Shown here piece by piece: positions 34,477-44,159 of a stretch of DNA of 64,000 nucleotides (its first letter is position 1; every line of letters begins with the position of its first letter). This DNA comes from Bathynomus jamesi (lineage: Eukaryota > Arthropoda > Malacostraca > Isopoda > Cirolanidae). Below the pieces are notes generated by a model, which did no database searches, had not been told where the DNA came from, and saw only the letters and a program-made list of their open reading frames with translations. The stretch covers positions 140,001 to 204,000 of the forward strand of contig JAJOZX010007472.1 in assembly GCA_023014485.1 (NCBI GenBank), in the 5' to 3' direction. The position numbers were made by a program, and so were the translations under genes.

Positions 34477-35176
34477 TTAGTTTGAAAAATCCACTCAAAC
34501 AAAAGCAGTTGGATGTAGGGTTTTATAAAGACACAGATATTATTGAAGAAGTAGTTGGATGTAATGTTACATAAAGACAAAAGAAATGGTTAAACAAAAT
34601 ACATAATTTACTTAGTAGTTAATCCACTCTACTTATCAATTAAATTTTACATTAAAATTAATACTTATGTACTAATGAACACTTATAATTAATGGTCACT
34701 TGTGTGTCCTTGAAACTTATGCACTAATGACCACTTATAATGAACTGTCACTTGTGTCTCCTTTGAGCACTTGGAGTCTGATTTCTTTAGGTCCACATTT
34801 TTTTACACTGGTTTAAGTTCACCATGTGCATACACTTTTAAAATCATACGCCATTTTTATCAAACTTTAAGAAAAAATTTTAGAGAAATGAATTTCAATG
34901 AACTATTTAACAAAGTACTTAAGTGAAATTGATACGAATTCTGCAAGGTTATATTGTCGTTTTGAGAACTTTTTTTTTAGAACTTTGGAATTGACTAAAC
35001 TCTATAACTTTGAAAGTATGAAATTTCAAAGGTTACATGTGGACATTGCTCAAGTTTCTGGATGTACGCGTTGGTGGTTAATTGCCTCCGACATCAATCA
35101 TACCATGTCTCGAGCGTCTTTCAATAACTTAGCACGTAGTGCATGAATGCACGGGTATAGCCTAAATGGGTATAGG
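34477..35176. other. AT-rich spacer between copies B and C
   Basis: Contains two imperfect short tandem duplications (AGTTGGATGTA near 34509 and 34553; CACTTATAATxAA near 34681 and 34733). No gene. Confidence 0.5.
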
Positions 35177-35184
35177 GGGTACGT

Positions 35185-38100
35185 TAGGGTGTGACAGTTG
35201 CCCCAACTTTGTCTTACAATGCTGTTCAAAATTTTGGTGTTGCATATTGACATAAAAAATACCCACGTGCAATTTTTTGAAGATTCATGTATATTCGAGT
35301 GAGCACCAGCAATTTGAAAAATAGCGATTTTGCTTATACGGCATACGCGCCTATATATGAGATTACACAACCATCATAAGGGATATTAACACAAATCATT
35401 TGCCTGTCTTAATTAAAAGCTGTTATCACTAACACAAAAAAGTTAATCATTCTTATTCTCTCATGGTACATTAAGGGGTTTTATCATATATTCACAAGGT
35501 ATTATTTCTCTAGAGCAAGAAACCATGATTTCTGTTCGGAAACAGATGATCATTTGCGCTGATTAGGAATGCCGAGTGTCATTTTCAACTACTTGAAGGA
35601 CTTCTTGAAAGCGCTCCCATCCCTGGCAACATTAAGAAAGTCATGGCAAAGTTTTACACCACGCTCTGCAGCCTCATTGACAACCTGAAGCTTGTCCACA
35701 ACCCATTTCATGTTCAGGTAGTCGTCGTCATCTGCCCATTTACTGGCTGGACTGTGGAGAAACTGATAGGGCATGCCTAAAATGGTGAAGAACCGGCTTG
35801 AGTCAGGCCCAATTAGGTCCACCAGGGCAGTGCCACTTTCTGGGACGGGGGGAAGATATGGCTTTCCATAGCCCCCATGATTGAGCCCCACTCTCTTAGT
35901 AACTTCAGTGCCTTCATGGCAAAGAAGGGCCTTCCTCATCTCCTCTTTTGTCCTTTCTTGTACTTGGGATGAGAACAAAGCCAGTGGGGCCAACTCCTCA
36001 GTTAGGTACCAAGTGTGTCTACCGAGTGCCACACGTGCTTTGTCAACTATTGTGGCATCATATGGGGCAAATTCAGCCAAGGTTTCGACCAAATTCAAGT
36101 CATTCAGTGGCGCACTTGCTGGAATGGGGGCAAACAATCCACCATGGGACATAAACAGTGACTGTGAACACAGCAAACCGTTCTAACTTGCTGATTTGAC
36201 TTTGTCACAACCTCGGCTTTGGGAAACTGTTCTTTGATCTGGCCTGACAAAAGAACAATCTTGAGGGTATAGAGCAGTTTAGCCATCCACCTTGCTTTGT
36301 GAAGTGTGCCGGGGTAGACCATTGTGAAGTTCACTGGCTCGGATCCTTTAGTTACAACCACGTGTAAATGGTTGGGCTAGAGATTCACGGAAGAAGTCAG
36401 CCATCTCCTGCTGGCGCTCCTCAAACACTCCAGGCATTGCGGGGTACTAGTATTTCTTTTTTTCATTGTACGCCAGTTGAGAGAAATGGTTCTTGAACCT
36501 AGAAATGCAATTATTGGGATTATTGTATTTTGTACTAATCTATAATATTGTTTTAGGGGTATTAAGATTGATATGATGATCATTTGCTTGGTGTTAGTAT
36601 ATCTTATAAGTCTAATAAAAGAAATTCCACTAAATTTGTTCATTAGATAATAATATTCCTTGTTATTTTGTAAAGCTTATGACTCACCTCTGGAAAACCA
36701 TTATGTTTGGACTTGAAGAGCCCTCCACTTTCAAGCAATCCCAGCAAACACCTAGGATGACTTCGCCCACATGCCTGCGACAGGCGCACCAGAATACGGC
36801 ACGCTCTAATTCCTTTTGGAGGGAGACGCAAGCAGCTGTTTTTTGTCCTGAAAAAAAAATGTAATTGTAGTTTAAGGCCACCATTTCAGGCACGTGCTTT
36901 TTGCAGATTTCTGTTAAATCATTCACTTTATTTTGGTATTAATGTCGTGATAAATTCATGCTGATGTTTGAAATAGGTTTACCTGTATTCGGTGAAGTTG
37001 TGTCGAAAACCATACCAACGACATTCTGTTCACACTCCCAATCGACCAGAAGTTGTTTGGTTGCTGTTGATATCAAGTCTCCTTGAACCAGGCCAGCTTT
37101 TTGAGTCAAATGCGGAAGAGGTGGGACTCCAAGAAGCTTTGTGCCATTGACACCAGACACAAGAATGGGCAGGTGGTCATCAGTGCCTTTGGAATCCAGC
37201 GTGTCCATAAGTTTACCATCCCAGTGCACCAGTACTTTGTCTGATGGTTGCCATTCATCCATGATTTTTAAACTTATTTCTGACACGATGGAAGCTCGGT
37301 ATGGTGGGCATCCTTGCATTTAGACTCAGCTTTGATGTATCTCCACCACATGCAGATACAAGGGAGTACACAATTGCACTCAGCTGGGTTGGCGAGATGT
37401 TGTTTCGAACACTGCATGAAACAAGTTCTGCCGACTTCAGAATATCATAGGGCACAAAAATTGAAACTCCCTCTTTCACTGTTCTCCGATGTTTTCTCTT
37501 TGGTTCAGCAGTGCTGGCCTCATCAATGTCATCATCCTCATCAGAGCTAATAGGCGAATCAATATCAGCCTGTACATTCTCAGCATGATCACATTGCTCT
37601 CTCTCTTGTCACTTCTCTTCTCACATCTGCCTTTTCTGTCGCTTCTGAACCTTTTCTGTGAGTACTTTGTTTACCCCGGAGTAGGTAGCTACTCTGTCAC
37701 TTAGCATGTTTTTCATAAAGAGTATGTCAGTATCGATGGCATCTTGTTCAGCCTGAGTTTTCCACTTTTTCGCAGCTGCCATGTCTTTCAACACTGTGTT
37801 CTTATAAAATTCATCAGGCTCAATTCTGATTTAAACTTCATAATTCCAGGATCATCAGCCCATCTTCTATCCTCATTCTTTTTCATAAGCATCATGTAGT
37901 CTTTGTCATAGTAAGTTTTAATCACTCGGCCAATATTGTTCCTGCCTGTAATGGTCGGGACATTCGCCTTCTGGTAATGCAAAAGCACATTGTCAATGGT
38001 GGCAGATAAAGCCTGGTCCCAATGCATATCCCGAAGGTTTGCTAACAGACATAGTAAGACCTGCCTATTAGTTGGCAGTTTGCAGCCCTTTATTTCCTTT

Positions 38101-38498
38101 TCTTCTCGGGGTACGGTGCCCAATAACATTCTGACATACTCATCATCTTGCCGTGTATCCATGATTAAATTCTCTATTCACAACATCAAATCACTGTCAA
38201 GGGAAAAGAAAAGAGCATCATTAAAATTAAATGCAATAAAATAATACGTGGAAAATTTGTGGGTCAGCGTTCCAGACCCAGAAATGAAAATCTGATAAAA
38301 TGTGCTATTTTCACACTTATTTATGAAGTTCATAAGCTGAAATAGCAATACTTGCTGGTACGACGGTACTAGCTCAAACATGCACCGATCTCCAAGAAAA
38401 TTTACAGGGGTGTTTCCTAGATAAATACACAACACTAAAACTTTGAACAGCATTGTAGGACCATTTTTTGATTTTTGGAGGGCAATGGTCACACCCTA
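35185..38498 (-). mobile_element. TAGGG-type DNA transposon, copy C
   Basis: Ends TAGGGTGTGACAGTTGCCCC (left) and TAGGGTGTGACCATTGCCC (right, complemented), with a shared inner block TACAATGCTGTTCAAA. Exact 8-bp duplication GGGTACGT at 35177-35184 and 38499-38506. It encodes the family transposase on the minus strand in several exons or fragments. Confidence 0.92.
35589..38162 (-). pseudogene. transposase of copy C, with two probable introns
   Basis: N-terminal segment 38162-37788 has CKLPTNRQVLLCLLANL and LLHYQKANVPTITGRN. Next, 37479-37255 holds IFVPYDILK. The core 37319-36983 has VLVHWDGKLMD and MVFDTTSPNTG. An intron with GT...AG borders fits 36982-36848, rejoining at KTAACVSLQKEL and CACRRHVGEVIL. 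A second intron fits 36687 to about 36450. Then HKARWMAKLLYTLK (36361-36104) and 36176-35589 with HTWYLTEELAPLALF and QVVNEAAERGVKL. The family's CRHH is CRRH here. Frame breaks remain near 36180 and 37790. Confidence 0.7.
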
Positions 38499-38506
38499 GG
38501 GTACGT

Positions 38507-40267
38507 GTGGTAGTACTTGAACTGGAAATAGGGTAATAAACAATTTGTAAATGGGATAAACTGATGTTATGATTACTGTTATTGTTTCGTGTATTCAGTC
38601 TTTTTGGAGCAAAATCAAAGTGGCAGATGGCTCCAGTTTTGACTTCCAAACCTTCTGATTAGAAAGAACAGAATTGAATGAAAGTTGTCCCGTAGAGCGA
38701 TGCAGAGATGCAACACTCTTTGGTGGGAAGGATGAAAAAGAGTGGCAATTTTCTTTCGAGTTCGTCGAGGTCATAAACCGAGCTTGCATCATGTCTGAGG
38801 AACATAGGCGAGTTCTCTGTGACCTCACGTAAATTTACAGTGATTAGGGACTTCATCTGGGACGATCTCGTCTCGTCAGAGACCGGACTTCATGTGGGAC
38901 GATCTTGTCACAGACCACTTCCCCTGAGAAAAAGGAAAGAAAATCCTTTTTACTATATCTAAATGGCCGAAATGTGCCAAATCCGCGCGTGCATGAAACG
39001 AGCCAAAACACAAACATACTATATATACACAAATTTGGTACAATGAAATGAAACTCTCTCGAAAATTGCGTTTTCTGTTAACCCAATGTGGGACAATTTA
39101 AATTAAAAAAAAATTTAAATATTCATTTTAAATTTTTTTTTCCAAATTCCATAAATGTACCGGATACTTTGCAGAAATCGTTTTTCGTTACAAAATGAAA
39201 TATAATCCTTATATATTTAAATACCCAATGTCTGCTTACAAAAAACAAAGCTTTAAATTTTTCTTTCTTACCACAACCCAAAAAAAAGAAAAAAAAATTT
39301 GATTCAATTGATTGTAAACACCGACAAACAAAAAAAAAAAAAAAAAAATACTTTTAACTCACCAATGAAAATTTTAAATTGTTTACAAACAATAAACATA
39401 TACTGTAATTTATCGATATACGTAAAACACTGCTGCATGCAAAAAAAACCACATATCTTCTATCAACAAAAGAAGAATAATAATGGAAAAACAAATTTCC
39501 AACCTAATACGTTATTACTGGGGTACACATTTTTCTTTTCAAACCAATGTGTTAACTGGGATACTTTTTTTTTTTTTTTTTTCACGTACTTAATTTATTT
39601 CTTGATACAAGTGTTAACCTTACTTGTCAAAAGCACTTTTACTCCAGTTACCGAGATTTCTCTATTTATTCCGTCTTGTAAACGCCTTTGTTTTCGTTTT
39701 TTCTCTTCAATGCCGTTGGGCAGAGTTTTGAAGAACGTTTCTTTTCGTTTCTGAGTCCTCTCAGATTCCGATGATTTCGTTTGGCAGAGTCGAATACGTT
39801 CGACTCCGCGCTTATCTACGAAGGCGAAGCCATTTTCGCATGAGGTGCCCTCACTGAATCGAACACGCCTGACCCCCTCGCAGTCTCTCATTCCTCCCTT
39901 GAAGAACGTTGCTCGTTGATGATTAACGGCTTTTAAAATCTTCAATTTCGATGATTCTTCCACTCTTCGTTGTAGAAATTTACGCCAATGCTATGCGTCG
40001 CATAGACGTTCCAAGAGAGATTAAATTCGTAAAATTCCTCTCCGCGTGCCCATATAATAATTTCCGTTCCAATCCTCTCTCTAAACAAGTGCCGTCGTCT
40101 CTTCTAAACAAGTGTTGATGTCCTTGTAGCGGGGTTCTGCCCGAACAAAAGGTTTTTGAATCCTGGCTCCTCGTCTTGAAGGAACGCTTCTCATCCTCTC
40201 CCTCCATCTGTTGAGGGGGGTGGAAAATGGGATGCTGTTTTCTTCTAATCCTGGCATCGGTCGACAG
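38507..40267. other. unassigned segment
   Basis: Holds short open frames that I cannot identify: + strand 38620-38830 (SEEHRRVLCDLT near its end), minus 39963-39595 (Lys/Arg-rich) and minus 40207-39980. There are long A and T runs near 39280-39350 and 39560-39580. It could be the interior of a decayed LTR element lying between the two 0.5-kb repeats. Confidence 0.35.
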
Positions 40268-40793
40268 TGTCGGCGAAAAGGAATGATGAATAATGTCAGA
40301 TATGATGTTATCTTTCGTTACACCACATCCGACTGTTTAACAGGATTTCTCGGTATGTCGCTTCCTCGCACCAACAAGGAAGTTTATACCATTTAATTAA
40401 TTTATTTCTGACTGCGCATTTACGATGGACACAACTTATACCTTCGGTTGATGGCGTACTCTCTCTCTCATGGCCCGTTGAGAGAAGGGAACTACTTCTT
40501 GGAAGGCTATAAAATGATGCATCACACTTTTGTCCTTCTTTATTTAACACAGAATATTAGAAATGAAATCTTTTATACAACACTTGGTTTAGAGAGTTAT
40601 TAACGAGCAAATGCTTACATCAAAAGCTGAGGGGTCCAGCCAAAATGGCCCACCCAAGGGCGGAACACTCACACCCACTCGAGGCTGAGGCGAGACTCTC
40701 ACTCCCTCTCAAATCTGAGGCAGACTCCCACTCCCTCTCAAATCTGAGGCAGACTCCCTCAAGGCGTGCTCATTTCCTCCTCGAGAAACCCTG
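40268..40793. repeat. 0.5-kb direct repeat, copy 2 (LTR-like)
   Basis: 526 bp, close to identical to 30482-30979 but with a 29-bp tandem duplication near 40710-40740. It keeps the TATA box (CTATAAAATG near 40507). The right edge, CCCTG at 40793, directly abuts the coding region of copy D, whose upstream part is absent. Confidence 0.65.
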
Positions 40794-40802
40794 GCGGCTA
40801 GC

Positions 40803-42317
40803 TTGGACCGCACGAAGCTGACTGACTGCGACGCCATTTATGTGCTCGGTGAGATGGCTCGGTCCCTTGGCCACAACATTGATGAGTTGAACATCAACCG
40901 GTCATCCATACGGCGCCAGAGGATGGTGCAACGCCAACAAGTTGCCACTCAGCTCAAGGAGCCCTTCCATCGAGAAGCTGCGCTCGTTGTTCACTGGGAT
41001 GGGAAGCTGATGGCGGATCTGACATCCAAGGAACAGGTTGATCGACTCCCGATCCTGGTCTCTTGTGGCGGTGAGGTGCAGCTCCTCCAGGTTGCCAAGC
41101 TCGGTTCCGGTACTGGTGCAAACTGTGCCAAAGCTGTGGTGGAAGCTCTGTGAGGCTGGGGATTGGATGACAAAGTTGGTGCCCTCTCGTTTGACACTAC
41201 GGCTTCAAACACGGGAAAGAACACAGGTGCATGCGTGCTGATCGAGCAGGAACTTGGGAGAAGCCGCCTCTATCTGGCATGTCGTCACCATGTCCTGGAG
41301 CTTCTTGTCAGTGTGGTTTTCATGGAAGTCCTTGGACCATCGATGGCACCCGAGGTTCAGCTCTTCAAGTGATTCAAGACTCAATGGGAGTTTGTGAACC
41401 AAGAAGATTACGACCACGTCATGAGTGATGCCAACGCTCGTCGAGGAGGATGCAGGCTCCATCATCGAGTTCTGCAAGAAGGCCTTGCAGAAAGGTCACC
41501 CCCAGGATGATTATTTGGAGCTCTTGGAACTCACCATCATCTTCCTCGGTGGAGTGCCCCCCTGTGGGATTTGGTTCCGAGCGCCCAGTGCGATGCACCC
41601 CAGGCCCGCTGGATGTCGAAGGTGTTGTACGCCCTGAAGGTATGGATGTTCTGGCGGCAGTTACGGCTCACAGCCAAGGAAGAGGCCGGAGTTCGACGCC
41701 TGAGCATGTTCACCATGAAGTTCTACACAAAGGCGTGGACGGAGGCCCCGAACGTGGCGAAGGCCCCCCTGAGAGATCTCTGGCTCTTCCAGGCTCTGGA
41801 AAAATACGAAGACAAGGAGGTGGTGAAAGCAGCCAAGTCGAAATTCGCCAACCACCTGTGGTACTTGTCCGAGGAGTTGGTGGCCCTGGCTCTCTTCGAC
41901 GACGATGTTCCTCCGGAAATGAAGAAGGCGATGACTGCTGCGATGTTGGAGGAGCCAACGGAGGAGGACGACCCGCCCAAGAGAGCGTCGGTCCTGGCGT
42001 GCTCTTCCCTGTCATTAGAGACATTCGTGACAGGGAGGACTCGCCAGTTCTTCGACTGACTCCAATTGCGACGTGGATTCCTGGAACAGGATGTGTCGAA
42101 ATGGCCGGACAGTGAGCAATTCCAAGTGGCTGCTGAGGTGGTCCGGAACCTGTCCATGACCAATGACCATGCCGAGCGGGCCGTGGCATTGGCACAAGAA
42201 TACAACAGGCGCCACACGAAGGAGGAGGACCAGCTGCAGTACATGCTCCTGGGTGTTGCAGAGCACCGGAAGAAATTCCCGGATGTTCGGAAGGCCACGC
42301 TGCAAACCGGGCAATGA
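40803..42317 (+). pseudogene. transposase of copy D, fragment with TGA stops
   Basis: Reads VVHWDGKLMAD, LSFDTTASNTG, LACRHHVLELLV, QARWMSKVLYALK, NHLWYLSEELVALALF and HAERAVALAQEYN. In the main frame there are TGA codons at 41151, 41370 and 42057, each followed by family-like sequence in the same frame. Between about 41430 and 41600 the matching sequence shifts to another frame (DDYLELLELTIIFLGG) and returns. The TGA at 41370 stands where copy A has the Arg of LFKRF, consistent with CGA to TGA. Confidence 0.78.
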
Positions 42318-42330
42318 GTGGCATCAGCAC

Positions 42331-43135
42331 CAATGTTCCCTCTAATTTTTTTTAGTCCGTGTGCGCAAGAAATTTTCGTTGTGCGTACATTTAGATTCAT
42401 GGTGAAAAATTGTGCAAACTTTTCTGAGTGCTATTATCTTCAAAATGAAATATATATAAATATTAAATACTTAATAAATATTATTTTCATGAGATGATAG
42501 CTTGATCATTATGGTACTATTAAATGGATATTACAAAACTGTTTACGATATTATATATTCTTAAAAAAGAAAACATTTTATCCATTCTAAAAATATGAAT
42601 AAAATAAAAAAGTTAAATAAAATTCAACAAAATAAAGAAATAAAATAAAAATAACATTAATTGAAAATGACTATTTTAATTATCATTTCTCAAAACAATT
42701 TTTAGCATTTAGCAATTTAAAATAGACTATCGAGATTAATACATGATTTTATCCATTCACAAAATAGGAATAAAATAAAAAATAATTTTATTTTTTATGA
42801 ATTATGAGATAATTACTATTCATTTTTATGCAAAAATAAGAAAGAGAAGGTTTATATTCAAAGCGTTAATGTATAAAAGAAAAAAATGCAAATACATAGA
42901 GTAAAAAAGATCTGTATTGCGTAATTGCGCGCGGACGTCGGCGAAGTCGGGCGGAAGGGGTTAATATTTAAAAGAGCGACTATAGAGTATGTTGATGCAA
43001 ATGGTTAGACCTTGTGTGACGGTATATTTTTGAAATTATTTCATTTACTGTCATGACTCATGATACGCTTGAGCCTGTGCGCATTTTATTTTGCTGTGTG
43101 CGCGCGCACACCCGCACACCTTAGAGGGAACATTG
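42331..43135. mobile_element. hAT MITE in the tail of copy D
   Basis: Inverted ends CAATGTTCCCTCTAA and TTAGAGGGAACATTG, with GTGTGCGC-rich subterminal sequence and an AT-rich, non-coding centre. Exact 8-bp duplication ATCAGCAC at 42323-42330 and 43136-43143. Confidence 0.93.
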
Positions 43136-43379
43136 ATCAGCACCCATGAGACCCCCGCCCCTGAGCGGCTAATACCCTTAAATGGGGGGGACCCTGAGGC
43201 TGGTATACCCTATAAACTTCAACCTTCATGAGCACGGTAAATATTATTTCTCAATGAAATTTTAACCACAGTGTTTTTATGGGTAACCTCACAGATTGAG
43301 GCCCTGGGAGCTGAATAATTCCAACTTTCGATTTTGAGGACCACCCTAATATATATATATATATATATAGGTATATACA

Positions 43380-44108
43380 CAGGGTGGGCCGAAAGTCTGG
43401 ATCCATAGGAAAATATTTATTTTAATACATAAATTACAACAAATGGTAAATACTTAAAATGAATATCAACTTTAACTCGTAAATGCGTATCCGTGATACT
43501 GTACAGTGGTTCGTACTCCAGTATAAACAACAAATTATAACAAATGCTCAAATTGGCGGCCTCTGACATCGAGACACTTAGGGATGGAATTTATGATTTT
43601 TAATAATTCTTCGAATTGACATTCTCGAGATGCGTGTTTCATTTGATAATCTTCTTGTTGACTTTACTGGACTATTCGTTAAAGTTTCACATACCATTGC
43701 AGAGGTATTTTCATCAGTTGCAGTTTTTGGACGACCAGAACGCCGTCGATCATGTACACTTCCTGTTTCTTTGAAACGTTTAAACAACTTGCCAACAGTC
43801 ACATGTGTTACTGGATGCTTATCAGGATGATTTCTATTGAATTCGGTAGCAACTTCTCTGTGTGTAGTGCCCTGTCTTGCGTACATGAGCACAAGTTCTA
43901 CCCGGTCTTCTGTTAGATTCAAAGCCATTTCTGGGCTGAAATAAAAAAAGTATTTGAGTATTTATACTGGAGTACGAACTATTGTACAGTATCATGGATA
44001 CGCATTTACGAGTTAAAGTTGATATTCATTTTAAGTATTTACCATTTGTTGTAATTTATGTATTAAAATAAATATTTTCCTATGGATCCATACTTTTGGC
44101 CCACCCTG
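43380..44108 (-). mobile_element. mariner-like element, internally deleted
   Basis: Very long inverted repeats of about 150 bp starting CAGGGTGGGCC on both sides, flanked by TA. The inner parts include GATATTCATTTTAAGTATTT in complementary positions. Only the N-terminal transposase part remains. Confidence 0.9.
43578..43928 (-). pseudogene. mariner-like transposase, DNA-binding part only
   Basis: 116 codons: MALNLTEDRVELVLMYARQ, HREVATEFNRNHPD, the GRPKTA linker and TRRLSNETRISRMSIRRII. These are two helix-turn-helix units joined by a GRP(R/K) hook, as at the N-terminus of mariner-like transposases. The frame is undamaged and then stops, with no DDE core. A protein of this kind could bind the element ends without cutting. 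Confidence 0.85.
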
Positions 44109-44159
44109 TATATGCCTACTGTATATATCTACCATATATAACTTGAATTTGTAACTTAC

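Larger units (their letters stand above)
40794..43348 (+). mobile_element. TAGGG-type DNA transposon, copy D, left end missing
   Basis: The right end, complemented, reads TAGGGTGGTCCTCAAAATCG and is followed by ATATATAT. This matches the terminus type of copy A. The left end and the N-terminal third of the transposase are gone, replaced by the 0.5-kb repeat. A hAT MITE sits in the 3' part (42331-43135). The coding region is notably GC-rich compared with copies B and C. Confidence 0.8.

Noticed and set aside
38620..38830. Gag-like fragment on the + strand
   Set aside because: A vague resemblance around EEHRRVLCDL only; too short and interrupted to support.
39595..40207. Minus-strand Lys/Arg-rich frames as a host gene
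   Set aside because: No domain, no splice-supported continuation, and they lie between repeats; left as unassigned.
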